DNA of 64,000 nt from Acidobacteriota bacterium (GCA_021792795.1 JAJYUB010000010.1:24911-88910), one strand, 5' to 3'; numbered from the stretch's first letter, positions 7,744 to 16,668 are shown. The notes: generated from the letters alone by a model not told the origin. Translations and numbers: made by a program.

Positions 7744-10005
7744 TTAGGCCACGGCGATGGCGGCGACCTCATAGTCTTCGACGCGCGGGATGGTGAACTG
7801 CAAGGTCTGGCGCGCCAGATGAAACGGCACTGTTTGCCCGGCTTTCAGCAGCTCGACGGATTTCACGCCGACTCCCTGCGGCAGCTTCATGCGGACGGTT
7901 TGCGGGCCCAGCGGGTAGGCCGACTGCAGCCAGCAGTGCTGGGCGTTGGGGTTGGTGTAGTTGAGCAGATGCACGGCGTAGCCGGGGGACGTCTCCCAAG
8001 TGAGGGTCTCGATGAAGCCTTCTCCATCAACGTGAACGATGTGCTGGTCGCGGGTGATCCAGCGGAGGGTGTTGCGCAGCAGCCGCAGTAGATCGCCGTG
8101 GCCGGTGAGCCAGTAGGTGCGCTCGATGTCTCCGGGGAAGTAGGCGATGCGGCTGGGGCCGGTTTCGCGCAGGACCACGGCGGGCACATCGGTGTGCGGG
8201 ACAGGCGGGTAGGCCAGCTCCGGCGGATAGCTGACGAAGCCGGGGACGACGGTGAGCAGCGGACCCGGCACGGGCTGGAGAGGCACGCGATTTTGCGCGC
8301 CGGGCAGCCAGTTAGTGTCGGTGAATCCACGCAGGAGCGGATGTTGGCTGGTGGCGTTCGGATTTTCAATGCGCGCATAGTACGCATTGCCGTTGGTGCC
8401 GACGACCTCTCCGGCCTTGTGGATGCCGAGCAGGTCGGCGAGGCCGAAATCCGCGCGCGGGGCGAGATTTTCGTCGTAGAGAGAAGTCTCGAAGCTGGCC
8501 ATGATCGATCCGCCCGAGCGCACATAGTCGCCAATCTGCCGGCATTGACGGTCGCTGAGCATGGCGATGTTCGGCAGTACGAGTGCGCGATATCTGCTGA
8601 GGCGTTCCGCGTCGAGACGGTCTTCATGGACGAAGTCGAACGCGAAACGGCCCTGGAGGAGCGCGTCGTAGAGGCCCTGGATCGTCTGATGCATATAGTC
8701 GCGCGAACGCGCGGTGACGGGACCGGGGTAGAGCAACTGCGTGCTTTGTCCCATGACGACGCCGATGTTGGCGATGGAGCGGCGGGTGGTGAAGTGGGCA
8801 TCGTGTTGCGCGGTCCAGCGGAAGTAATCGGCCCCAACTTTCTGCCAACGGCGATCTTCGCCCAGGCCGTCCTCTGACCCGACAAAGTGATAGTACGGAA
8901 CCATGCCGCCTGCAAGCGTCTCGTTCAACCACATCGTGGCCTCGGCGGGCGTCTTGGAGCCGTTGCGCCATGTAACAGCGCCGGTGGAGTACGCGCCGGT
9001 CACGTTGGCGGCGAACTTGCCGTCGAGCACGGCATTGCAGACGCGGCCCTGCAATGTGCATCCCCAGACGGCGGAGTCGTTATAGGTGCGGCCTTGATTA
9101 TCGGCCTGGAACCAGGCAGCGAGTTTGCCGAGGCGGTCGAGATTGGGTCCGCAGCGGACGTTGCCGCCGAGGTTGGCGAAAAAGAAGCTGTCCGGCTTTT
9201 TTTCTTTGGCAATGGCGTCGTACTTTTGCCACAGCTCGAAAACGCGGTCGTCGAAGACGCGCCAGTATGCCGGAGTGTTGGCGGGCGGCAGCTTGCTGCA
9301 GATGGCACAGTGGCAATCCGGCAGGCTGCCGATGGGCGGCCAGCCGTTGGTGTAGAAACAGTCCACGTCGTAGAGCGAGTTGACCTCCCGCATGATGGCC
9401 GGAACGTAGTCGTCCATATAGGTGGAGAACATGCAGGTCTTGAAGAGGCGCGGTTCTTCACTGTTGTGTTGTACCGAGCCGTCCTTATAGCGCATGGCCC
9501 ACTCTGGATGGGCGGCGAGGGCGTCGCCCCAATTGAGGTCGGGGCTCATGCGGGCGACCACGCGCATGTTGCGCTTCTTCGCGGCGGTGACGCACTCGCC
9601 GAAGAAGTCGCGGCCATGCAGGTATTTTCCGTGGCGATGGAACGGCACCTTGGAGGGATAGAACGCGAGGATGCCGGTGACGCTGACAAAGACAATGTCG
9701 GCCTCGGCGGAGTGCCAGTAATCTGCCCACTCTTCAATGTTCATCACGGCGGGGTCGTGCTCGGTCATATTGCTCTGGCCGACGCGGCGGACCTTTTGCT
9801 GCCATGGCCCGGCGGCTGGATCGACGGGAGCCAGGCGCGGCGGCAGCGGGATGAGCCGCGGCGCGGGCCCGCTGGCGACAGCGACAGCCGCTTGTTCCGC
9901 GGTGAGCGTCGACGCTGGGTTGAGGGCCTGGAGCGCGGCTGAAACGGGAAGGACGGCGGCGCTGGTTTTCAGGCCAGTTTTCAAGAAGGCGCGGCGGTTG
10001 AGCAT
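7744..10005 (-). CDS. Tat-exported glycoside-hydrolase-like protein with beta-galactosidase trimerisation-type domain
   Basis: The 753-residue product begins MLNRRAFLKTGLKTSAAV, a twin-arginine signal (RRAFLK followed by a hydrophobic run). The start at 10005 has AGAGGGG upstream; the frame is open to 10086. After a linker, an (alpha/beta)8-like domain follows (about residues 80-400), with RVVARMSPDLNWGDALAAHP and FYTNGWPPIGSLPDCHCAIC, resembling secreted GH42/GH10-type putative hydrolases of Acidobacteriota and Planctomycetota. The middle (about 430-600) resembles a beta-galactosidase trimerisation (class I glutamine amidotransferase-like) domain. A beta-rich C-terminus ends the chain. Likely a periplasmic carbohydrate-active enzyme; substrate and catalytic acids are not assignable here. 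It is monocistronic. Confidence 0.75.
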   Translation of the reverse strand: MLNRRAFLKTGLKTSAAVLPVSAALQALNPASTLTAEQAAVAVASGPAPRLIPLPPRLAPVDPAAGPWQQKVRRVGQSNMTEHDPAVMNIEEWADYWHSAEADIVFVSVTGILAFYPSKVPFHRHGKYLHGRDFFGECVTAAKKRNMRVVARMSPDLNWGDALAAHPEWAMRYKDGSVQHNSEEPRLFKTCMFSTYMDDYVPAIMREVNSLYDVDCFYTNGWPPIGSLPDCHCAICSKLPPANTPAYWRVFDDRVFELWQKYDAIAKEKKPDSFFFANLGGNVRCGPNLDRLGKLAAWFQADNQGRTYNDSAVWGCTLQGRVCNAVLDGKFAANVTGAYSTGAVTWRNGSKTPAEATMWLNETLAGGMVPYYHFVGSEDGLGEDRRWQKVGADYFRWTAQHDAHFTTRRSIANIGVVMGQSTQLLYPGPVTARSRDYMHQTIQGLYDALLQGRFAFDFVHEDRLDAERLSRYRALVLPNIAMLSDRQCRQIGDYVRSGGSIMASFETSLYDENLAPRADFGLADLLGIHKAGEVVGTNGNAYYARIENPNATSQHPLLRGFTDTNWLPGAQNRVPLQPVPGPLLTVVPGFVSYPPELAYPPVPHTDVPAVVLRETGPSRIAYFPGDIERTYWLTGHGDLLRLLRNTLRWITRDQHIVHVDGEGFIETLTWETSPGYAVHLLNYTNPNAQHCWLQSAYPLGPQTVRMKLPQGVGVKSVELLKAGQTVPFHLARQTLQFTIPRVEDYEVAAIAVA

Positions 10006-10383
10006 GGGGACCCCTCTGGATTTCTCTGCGAGAGAAGTGTACTTGCCGGCGGGGAGGTTGGGCCACCCGATGCGACGGGGTTGCAACCGCAGTCTTCCCG
10101 GCCGGTGGTATCGCTCCGTACTTTTATGGCCTATGGCCGGTCACACTAGGCAAGCCATCGATCCGGCAGTTCCGGTGCATGGGAGCGGCCTGGCAAAATC
10201 CAGGCTGGTTTGGGGCCGCGCGTGCCTGCATCCGCGCGTGGCAATTGGCGATTCCTTACGGCGTGATATCCGTCACAGCAACTCGTCCGCCAAGTTTTAT
10301 ATTCTTCACAGTTGAGAACGAAGCAGTATCGTACATGCAATTGCTTGGCAAGAACTGACTCCACATAGTCAAAGGACCCCTGT
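10006..10383. other. intergenic region before the cytochrome cluster
   Basis: This 378-base stretch separates the divergent Tat-exported hydrolase and the cytochrome c gene. I see no credible reading frame or RNA gene. It holds one CRP/FNR-like palindrome at 10262-10277 and, near its right end, the AGGA ribosome site of the cytochrome gene. Both divergent promoters should lie here. Confidence 0.6.
10262..10277. promoter_or_regulatory. CRP/FNR-like palindrome upstream of cytochrome cluster
   Basis: The site reads CGTGA-TATCCG-TCACA, matching the NGTGA-N6-TCACN pattern bound by CRP/FNR-superfamily regulators, with one mismatch between the half-sites. Its centre is 114.5 bases before the cytochrome c ATG at 10384. 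The same pattern recurs before both universal stress genes and in the pta promoter region. Binding by such a protein is inferred; no regulator gene is in the window. Confidence 0.5.
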
Positions 10384-10707
10384 ATGAATCGACACAAAAC
10401 AGTATTGGCCACTCTGGTGTTCGCCGGTTTGGCAACATGCACCGTGCTGGCGCAAAGCAGCGGGGCGGACGTCTACAAAAGCAAATGCGCGATGTGTCAC
10501 GCCGCCGACGGCAGCGCGAGCTCGCCTGCCGGGAAGGCGATGAAGGTGCCGTCCTTCCTGGCGCCGGAGGCGAAAAAAGCGTCGACGGCCGACTACATCG
10601 CGATCGTGAAAAATGGCAAAGGAAAGATGCCGGCCTATGCCAGTAAGCTGACGGGCCCGGAAATCGCCGGGGTTGTCGCCTACATTCGCACGTTGCAGAA
10701 GAAGTAG
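10384..10707 (+). CDS. class I cytochrome c, monoheme, periplasmic
   Basis: The 107-residue product has a signal peptide (MNRHKTVLATLVFAGLATC, cleaved near VLAQ). The compact cytochrome c domain that follows has the heme motif CAMCH (mature residue about 12) and a likely distal Met ligand in GKGKMPAYA. The C-terminal helix GPEIAGVVAYIRTLQ is characteristic of small cytochromes of the c6/c5 type. AGGA precedes the ATG by 8 bases. It is the first gene of a run of cytochrome genes on the plus strand, so it probably acts as a soluble electron carrier for that system or for the caa3 oxidase to the left. Confidence 0.92.
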   Translation: MNRHKTVLATLVFAGLATCTVLAQSSGADVYKSKCAMCHAADGSASSPAGKAMKVPSFLAPEAKKASTADYIAIVKNGKGKMPAYASKLTGPEIAGVVAYIRTLQKK

Positions 10708-10829
10708 TCGCGGAAGCGGGGCGGAAGATGCGGTCATCGTGTAGATTCGGGAGTCGCAACTCGTTCTCTCCCGCATGGAGAAGCGTCCCGGATGGGTGCG
10801 AAGCCCGATTGAGGACGGCCTCTTTCACG

Positions 10830-12101
10830 ATGGAGGTCCTCCGTAACCGATATGCGCCTGTGGGGCGCGAGCGAAAGTCTTACGGCGACCGATGCGGCGC
10901 CGCGAAACCTGCGATCGGCGCGAGATGGCTGGCCGCAGGTTTTTTTGTCTTGTGGATGCTGGCAATCCCCCGCGCGATGCTGGCCAAGGATGCGGACTGC
11001 CTGTCCTGCCACGCCGACAAGACGATGCAGGACGCGTCCGGGAAAAACGTCGGCGTGGATGCGACCGCGTTTCATTCCAGCATTCACGGCAGCCTGGCTT
11101 GCAGCGATTGCCATGCTTCCATCCACGAGTATCCCCATCCGGACCATCCGGCGGCGGTCGAGTGCGCGACCTGCCATGCGGACCAGGCCAAGGGACTCAA
11201 GGGCAGCGTGCATGCCAAGGCAAGCGCGCATCCCTGCGCCAGTTGCCATGGCGACGCGCATGCGATCTTCGCCAAAGACGATGTAAGGTCGGCGGTCTAT
11301 CCGTTGAACATTCCACGGACGTGCGGGACCTGCCATGGCGATCACTTGCTGGCAAAGAAGTACGGACTGCAGAATGTCTATTCGGCGTACATGGATTCGA
11401 TCCACGGTTATGCGGTCAGCAAAGAGGGGCTGCTGGTGGCGGCGAACTGCATGAGCTGCCACGGATCGCACCACATCCTGGGCCACAATGACCCTAAAAG
11501 CCCCACGTACAAGACGAACATCCCGAACACCTGCGGGACCTGTCACGGAGGTGTGGAGGACCAGTATCTTGGCGGAGTGCATGGCAAGGCGGTCGCGAGC
11601 GGCGATCTGAAGGCGCCGGTTTGCACGGACTGCCATACGGCGCACGCGATCCTGCAGCCGACGATGGCGAGTTTTCGTATGCAGTCGACGCCGATTTGCG
11701 GCTCGTGCCATCAGGGCAGGTTCGCCACCTACGGAGACACGTTCCACTCGCAACTGGGTCTGCTGGGCGGGTATGTGCAGACGGCGCGTTGCTGGGACTG
11801 CCATGGAGCGCACGAGATTCTGCCCGCGTCCGACCCTCGGTCTCCGGTTGCGCCGGCGAACCTGATCGAGACCTGCGGCAAGTGTCATGCGGACGCGAAC
11901 GCCAGCTTTGTGCAGTATCAGCCGCACGCCAACCCACGCGATCGAAGGCTGAATCCGGCGCTTTACTACATCAGGCTGTTTATGAACCTGTTGCTATGGA
12001 GCGTGCTGGGATTCTTCGCTCTCCATACCCTGCTGTGGTTTCTTCGTTCGAGGCGGGAGCAGGCCAAGAACGGACACGCCGGGGAGGCGAAACATGACTG
12101 A
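10830..12101 (+). CDS. membrane-anchored multiheme cytochrome c (11 CxxCH motifs)
   Basis: The product carries eleven CxxCH heme motifs spread over about 330 residues: CLSCH, CSDCH, CATCH, CASCH, CGTCH, CMSCH, CGTCH, CTDCH, CGSCH, CWDCH, CGKCH. There is an N-terminal hydrophobic signal or anchor (WLAAGFFVLWMLAIP) and a C-terminal transmembrane helix (LLLWSVLGFFALHTLLWFL) with a basic cytoplasmic tail. The periplasmic heme domain is thus tethered to the inner membrane next to a cytochrome b encoded by the next gene, which overlaps it by 8 bases. This suggests a quinol-linked electron-transfer complex. The frame is open to 10728, where a GGGGCGGAAG precedes an ATG, so the start could be there; 10830 is an estimate. 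Confidence 0.85.
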   Translation: MEVLRNRYAPVGRERKSYGDRCGAAKPAIGARWLAAGFFVLWMLAIPRAMLAKDADCLSCHADKTMQDASGKNVGVDATAFHSSIHGSLACSDCHASIHEYPHPDHPAAVECATCHADQAKGLKGSVHAKASAHPCASCHGDAHAIFAKDDVRSAVYPLNIPRTCGTCHGDHLLAKKYGLQNVYSAYMDSIHGYAVSKEGLLVAANCMSCHGSHHILGHNDPKSPTYKTNIPNTCGTCHGGVEDQYLGGVHGKAVASGDLKAPVCTDCHTAHAILQPTMASFRMQSTPICGSCHQGRFATYGDTFHSQLGLLGGYVQTARCWDCHGAHEILPASDPRSPVAPANLIETCGKCHADANASFVQYQPHANPRDRRLNPALYYIRLFMNLLLWSVLGFFALHTLLWFLRSRREQAKNGHAGEAKHD

Positions 12102-12969
12102 GCCGACAGAGACCGGGATTGTGCCCGCAACGCAACCGGAAGCGAAGAAGGAGGAGACATACTATCTCCGATTCACGTTGCCGCAGCGATACCTGCATGT
12201 GGTGCTGTTCACCTCTTTTCTAGGCCTGGCGGCGACCGGGTTGCCGATGCGCTTCAGCGACAATGCCTCGGCACGTTTTTTCGCGCGCGCCGTGGGCGGC
12301 TTTGGGGCCATCCTTTTCCTGCACAAATTTTGCGCCATCGTGCTGACGCTGGCGTTTCTCTATCACCTGAAAGACATCTTTACCCGGGCCGCGATGCATA
12401 AGGAAAAGGGGATGTTCTGGGGCCCTACCTCGATGGTGGCCAATTGGAAGGACGTGAAGGACCTGGTGGGGCACCTGAAGTGGTTTGTGGGGTTGGGTCC
12501 GAGACCCCAGTTCGATCGCTACGCCTATTGGGAGAAGTTCGATTATTGGGCGGTCTTCTGGGGGATGATCGTCATCGGCTTTTCCGGGTACGCGATGTGG
12601 TTCGCTCCATTTTTCGCGAAGTTTCTGCCGGGATGGGCATTGAACGCAGTGCTGGTCGTCCACGGCGAGGAAGCGCTGCTCGCCATTCTGTTCATCTTTT
12701 CCATCCACTTTGTCAACACCCACCTGCGACCTGACAGTTTCCCCATGGACATGGTGATTTTTACCGGCAAGGAGACGGAAGATGAGTTTAAGAAAAAGCG
12801 TCCCCTGGAGTATGAGCGCCTTGCCCGCCAGGGAAAGCTGGAGGAAAAGGTCGCCGACAAGCCGGTGTATTGGTGGGTGAATTTCGCCAGGGTGGTAGGA
12901 TTTACCGCGATCTTGATTGGGCTGCTCCTGCTGGTCTTGACATTGATCGCCTATTTCGGCACTGTATAA
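12094..12969 (+). CDS. cytochrome b/b6-type membrane subunit (FdnI/HupC-like)
   Basis: The 291-residue protein resembles di-heme cytochrome b subunits of the formate dehydrogenase gamma / Ni-hydrogenase family. It has four or five hydrophobic helices, with candidate heme ligand histidines in RYLHVVLFTSF, FLHKFCAIVL, FLYHLKDIF and ILFIFSIHFVNTHLRP. The ATG overlaps the end of the 11-heme gene by 8 bases, so the two are translationally coupled. A DNA interval of 16 bases leads to the NapC/NirT-like gene. The expected role is quinol oxidation or quinone reduction in the inner membrane, exchanging electrons with the periplasmic heme chain. Direction of flow is not determined by the sequence. Confidence 0.88.
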   Translation: MTEPTETGIVPATQPEAKKEETYYLRFTLPQRYLHVVLFTSFLGLAATGLPMRFSDNASARFFARAVGGFGAILFLHKFCAIVLTLAFLYHLKDIFTRAAMHKEKGMFWGPTSMVANWKDVKDLVGHLKWFVGLGPRPQFDRYAYWEKFDYWAVFWGMIVIGFSGYAMWFAPFFAKFLPGWALNAVLVVHGEEALLAILFIFSIHFVNTHLRPDSFPMDMVIFTGKETEDEFKKKRPLEYERLARQGKLEEKVADKPVYWWVNFARVVGFTAILIGLLLLVLTLIAYFGTV

Positions 12970-12985
12970 CGCACGAAAAGAGGGA

Positions 12986-14413
12986 ATGATGTTCGGTGCA
13001 TTCGAGAAGAAGCTGAGGCCAGTCCTTTTTTATGGGAACAACCCGTTAAGTTTGATCGGCGGCGCGCTGACGAGCGCTTCCGCGTTTGTCTTGGTCGGCT
13101 TCTGGGTGGTCCAGATCTTTGGACATGGCGGCTCGAAAAACCCATATCTCGGCCTGATTTTCGACGTATTTCTGCCGGCGCTGTTTGTTCTTGGGCTGGT
13201 CCTGATTCCCATTGGCATCGGGCTGCGGTACAGCCATCTCAAAGCCACGGGACAACTGCCCTCGGTCTATCCCCAGATTGACCTGCAGGACCCGGTCTTC
13301 CGGCGCGGCATCGAGGTCATGATTGCCGCCACCTTCATCAACTTCGTGATCGTCGGCACGGCCAGCTATCGCGGCGTCTCCTACATGGATTCGCCGAACT
13401 TCTGCGGGCAAACGTGCCATGTGATGGCGCCGCAGTGGGCCGCGTATCAGGTCTCTCCGCACTCGCATGTGGCCTGCGTGGAGTGCCACATCGGCTCCGG
13501 ATTCGATGCCGCCGTGGAAGCCAAAATGAACGGCACCAAGCAACTGGTGGAAGTCGCGTTTCACACCTATCCCACGCCGATCCGGGCATCGCTTTCAGTG
13601 CTGCGGCCGGCGCGGGCGACCTGCGAGCAGTGTCACATGCCCACCAGGTTCGTCGGCGACCGGCTGCTGGTCAAGACGGCGTTCGGCGACGACGAAAAAA
13701 ATTCCATCACCCGGACCGTGCTGGTGCTGCATCTTGGCGGGGTCGATTCTCTTTCGCAGTTGAGCGGGATCCACGGCCATCATCTGAACGATTTCGAGTA
13801 CGTCGCCACGGACGCGACCGACCAGACCATCATTTCCGTGAAGGCGCGCAACGCGGACGGCTCCGTCACCGACTACGTGAGTTCCGGCTGGAAAGGGCCG
13901 GTGAAGGGAGTGGAACGGGTGATGGACTGCATGGACTGCCACAACCAGGCGACCCACATTTCCCCGACGCCGCAGGACGCGATCGACGAAGCGATGCTGG
14001 ACAGCAGCGTGGACCCGGCGCTGCCGTTTGTCCATAAAGAAGGACTGCAACTGATCCAGGCGAATTATTCCTCGCAGGCGGAAGCGGCCGCCAAGATCGC
14101 GAACGGACTGGAGCAGTACTACAAGTCGCAATACCCGGCGGTGTGGAACAGCCAGCGCGGCCAGGTGCTGGAATCGGCGCGGACATTGGCCGCCATCTAC
14201 AAGCGGAATGTATTCCCTACCATGAATGTGAAATGGGGCACCTATCCCAACAACATTGGGCACAACGACTTTCCCGGTTGCTTCCGCTGCCATGATGGAA
14301 ACCATGTTTCAAAAGATGGAAAAACGCTGACCAACGATTGCAGCGTTTGCCACAATCTGCTGGCCGTGGATGACAAGAACCCCAAGGTGCTGACCGATCT
14401 GGGCATGCAGTAG
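12986..14413 (+). CDS. NapC/NirT-like multiheme cytochrome c, membrane anchored
   Basis: The 475-residue protein has two N-terminal transmembrane helices (about residues 20-45 and 55-80) and a third near 110-130, then a periplasmic domain. Five canonical CxxCH motifs are visible: CVECH, CEQCH, CMDCH, CFRCH, CSVCH. The first heme site reads CGQTCHVMAP, a CxxxCH spacing with Met two residues after His, the position of the NrfH/NapC heme 1 motif. The region between the third and fourth motifs is an insertion. It is the last gene of the cytochrome operon and could pass electrons from the quinol pool to the periplasm. Confidence 0.87.
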   Translation: MMFGAFEKKLRPVLFYGNNPLSLIGGALTSASAFVLVGFWVVQIFGHGGSKNPYLGLIFDVFLPALFVLGLVLIPIGIGLRYSHLKATGQLPSVYPQIDLQDPVFRRGIEVMIAATFINFVIVGTASYRGVSYMDSPNFCGQTCHVMAPQWAAYQVSPHSHVACVECHIGSGFDAAVEAKMNGTKQLVEVAFHTYPTPIRASLSVLRPARATCEQCHMPTRFVGDRLLVKTAFGDDEKNSITRTVLVLHLGGVDSLSQLSGIHGHHLNDFEYVATDATDQTIISVKARNADGSVTDYVSSGWKGPVKGVERVMDCMDCHNQATHISPTPQDAIDEAMLDSSVDPALPFVHKEGLQLIQANYSSQAEAAAKIANGLEQYYKSQYPAVWNSQRGQVLESARTLAAIYKRNVFPTMNVKWGTYPNNIGHNDFPGCFRCHDGNHVSKDGKTLTNDCSVCHNLLAVDDKNPKVLTDLGMQ

Positions 14414-14480
14414 GGGCCCGGACCGTAGAAATCTGCGGGCGCGCGCGCGTGGCAGAGGCCGCGGGCGGCTCGGCGAGAAC

Positions 14481-14542
14481 GCAGATCCTTCGACTCCGTT
14501 TGGCAAAAAAAACGCGCCAAACTACGCTCAGGATGACAGTGT
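14481..14542. repeat. intergenic palindromic repeat, family B
   Basis: The stretch contains ATCCTTCGACTCCGTTTGGC, an A-rich loop, then GCCAAACTACGCTCAGGAT followed by GACAG. GTTTGGC and GCCAAAC form a perfect inverted repeat with an 11-base loop. A shorter relative (GGATTCTTCGCTGCGCTCAG then AATGACA) lies at 32161-32187. It sits between the convergent NapC-like and universal stress genes and may also act as a terminator. Confidence 0.5.
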
Positions 14543-14572
14543 TTTTATTTCGCGAATTTCAGACTCGGGAAG

Positions 14573-15523
14573 CTAGGGCGGTGCCTGCTCCTGCTGGTCG
14601 CGGGCAGAGTGGCGGGGAACACTTTGCCATGGGGATTCCGCTTTCAGCACCAGGACAGGGCAGTGGGCCTCGCAGAGGACGCGATACGCGTTTCCGGGGA
14701 TGAACCGTGGGTTGAAGGCCGAATGGGCGGAGGCGCCGAGAAGAATCATGTCGGCGGCGTGGTGCTTGGCGTAGGCAAGGATCGATTCCGCGGGCTGGCC
14801 GTAGGCGACTTCGCAGGAAGCGCGGGCCTTGCGGAGCGGCTTGATTGCCAATAAATCCTGCATCATCTTGTGGGCATACACCCGCGCTGAAACGGTGGTG
14901 GGATGTTCGGGAACGACATTTTGCAGCACATGCAGCAGGGTGATGTCGGCGCTGCGCTTTTCAGCAACGCTGAGGGCGAACTCCGCGATCCGGCGGGAAT
15001 TGTGGTCGAGGGAAGCGGCAAACACGATGCGCGGATGTCCCTTGATGGACGCGTCGGTGGGAACAGCCTTGGGGCCCACGGCAAGGACCGGAATGTCGAT
15101 CTGATGGAAGATGGACTCCGCGATGGACCCGAGGATGTGGTGATGGAATTTCGCTTTTCCGTGGGAGCCTGCGATCAGCCGGTCGGCCTTCCATTCGGCG
15201 GCTGCTTGGAGGATTTCCTTGACGGTGTGGCCGGTGGCCAGATGAAACGAGCATCGGATGCCCTCGGCTTTGGCTTCCGCCACCACTTTTCCCAACGAGG
15301 TTTCCGCCGACTTCCGCATGCCGGCGGCGTCAAAATAGGCCATCAAAGCGGGATCGATGGGCGCGGCGTTGGGATCGGGCAGGACATGGACAATCCGCAG
15401 TTCGGCCTTGTAGACAAGCGCCTGCTGCTTGGCGATCGGAAGCGTAAATCCTAAGTCTGTAAGGTCAGTGGCCAACAGAATGCGCCGTGGATGGGTCCAC
15501 TCCCGTAACTGCTTGTTGGACAT
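14573..15523 (-). CDS. tandem universal stress protein (two UspA domains)
   Basis: The 316-residue cytoplasmic protein holds two UspA domains, about residues 13-155 and 165-300. Each starts with a beta strand and D motif (RRILLATDLTDLG; PRIVFAASLDHNS). The first ends in the ATP-binding type loop (IAGSHGKAKFHHHILGSIAE) and the second in LLGASAHSAFNPRFIPGNAY. The ATG at 15523 has AGGAG upstream and gives a family-like N-terminus; the frame is open to 15592. Tandem Usp proteins in other bacteria bind ATP and are induced by oxygen limitation or starvation. A CRP/FNR-like site lies with its centre 81.5 bases upstream of the start, exactly as for the second usp gene. Confidence 0.92.
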   Translation of the reverse strand: MSNKQLREWTHPRRILLATDLTDLGFTLPIAKQQALVYKAELRIVHVLPDPNAAPIDPALMAYFDAAGMRKSAETSLGKVVAEAKAEGIRCSFHLATGHTVKEILQAAAEWKADRLIAGSHGKAKFHHHILGSIAESIFHQIDIPVLAVGPKAVPTDASIKGHPRIVFAASLDHNSRRIAEFALSVAEKRSADITLLHVLQNVVPEHPTTVSARVYAHKMMQDLLAIKPLRKARASCEVAYGQPAESILAYAKHHAADMILLGASAHSAFNPRFIPGNAYRVLCEAHCPVLVLKAESPWQSVPRHSARDQQEQAPP

Positions 15524-15596
15524 AGGAAAACTCCTGAATATCGATTCATTGTGGACGCGCTGTCCGTTTCTGGATGTGCCAACTGGCACCAATGCT

Positions 15597-15612
15597 TGTG
15601 ATCTCCATCACC
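15597..15612. promoter_or_regulatory. CRP/FNR-like site upstream of first usp gene
   Basis: The site reads TGTGA-TCTCCA-TCACC. Its centre (15604.5) is 81.5 bases before the ATG of the minus-strand usp gene at 15523. If the site acts at -41.5, transcription would start about 40 bases before the ATG. A perfect inverted repeat GTGCCA-AC-TGGCAC at 15576-15589 lies between the site and the gene. Regulator identity is inferred. Confidence 0.5.
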
Positions 15613-15765
15613 ACAAGGCAACGAAAGAGAGATGTTACGCCGGAAATGGTGCCCGTCGGAAGTTCGTGCGTCTTTTGAAAACCGGCTGAAGCTATTTTCA
15701 TAAAGTCCAGCAATTTGTATGGACTTCACCGATACGTCCGATACGTTTTGCGCTCGCCGCCGGCG

Positions 15766-16668
15766 TCAAACGCAGGCCGTCGGATGGCTTGCCGTATGTG
15801 CCGCATGGTGACGATGGGGCGCGGGGACATCGCGCAGAATCAGGGCCGGGCAGCGGGACATTCGCAACACCCTGGCCATCAATCCAGGCCGCAGGTGGGT
15901 CAACAATTCGCTGCCGCGGCGCGCGCTCATGACCAGGAGATCGGCGTGCGCGTCGTCGACCATGCGGACGATTTCCTGTGCCGGATCGCCCTCGCGAATC
16001 AGGCATTGGGGCTTGACGGAAAGCCAGGCATCGCGACACATTATTGTTTCCAGGGCGTCGAACTGGCCTTCGGCGGGGTCAGCCATGCTTTCTTTTTTGA
16101 CAGTGAAGATGGTCAGGCGGGCGTGGTGACCGCTGGCGATATCGCCGGCCAGTCGGGCCGCCTCGGTCACTCCCGCTGCGGTGTCGCAGGCCAGCATGAG
16201 GTGCTTCCAGGGAAGGGTTTCTTTCGACATGGCCGCGGCTTGAGGGCCGACGACAATGACGGGACGGTCCGATTTGCGGATGACCGCTTCGGCGACGGAG
16301 CCCAGGATGAGACGCTCGAACCCGCTGAGATCTTCTGTGCCGACGACAATAAATGCCGCGCGCAGTTTGTTCGCCAGACGGATGAGTTCATGCGCGGGCG
16401 AGCCAAAGACCAGGGTGCTGTAGACCTTCAGTCCGCTGCCCTGGAGCTTCTGTCTGGCGGCATTCACGTACTCCTCGAGTTCCATTTGCTGGATTCGCAG
16501 CAGGTCCGGGGAATCGTCGGAGACGATGGGCATGACATGGACGAAATGCAATGGCCGCAATTCCTGCAGCGCCAACTTCGCCGCGTAATCTAAAATGGAC
16601 TTGGACAGATGGGAAAAATCAATTCCCACGAGAATCGGGCCTTGGGTGAGTGCCGGGTCGTTCTGCAT
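15766..16668 (-). CDS. tandem universal stress protein (two UspA domains)
   Basis: The 300-residue protein has two UspA domains (about residues 10-150 and 155-290). The first opens with PILVGIDFSHLSKSILDYA and ends with IVVGTEDLSGFERLILGSVA, the G-2x-G-like nucleotide loop. The second ends with LLVMSARRGSELLTHLRPGL. GGGAGG lies 8-10 bases before the ATG. The gene follows the same orientation as the usp gene to its left, separated by 242 bases. The 311-base region on its other side leads to a divergently transcribed phosphotransacetylase. The centre of a TGTGA-N6-TCACA box is 81.5 bases upstream. Confidence 0.92.
   Translation of the reverse strand: MQNDPALTQGPILVGIDFSHLSKSILDYAAKLALQELRPLHFVHVMPIVSDDSPDLLRIQQMELEEYVNAARQKLQGSGLKVYSTLVFGSPAHELIRLANKLRAAFIVVGTEDLSGFERLILGSVAEAVIRKSDRPVIVVGPQAAAMSKETLPWKHLMLACDTAAGVTEAARLAGDIASGHHARLTIFTVKKESMADPAEGQFDALETIMCRDAWLSVKPQCLIREGDPAQEIVRMVDDAHADLLVMSARRGSELLTHLRPGLMARVLRMSRCPALILRDVPAPHRHHAAHTASHPTACV

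Noticed and set aside
10734..11927. Long minus-strand frame opposite the 11-heme cytochrome
   Set aside because: Arises because Cys and His codons of heme motifs lack stops in reverse; product is Arg/Ala/Val-rich without a domain.
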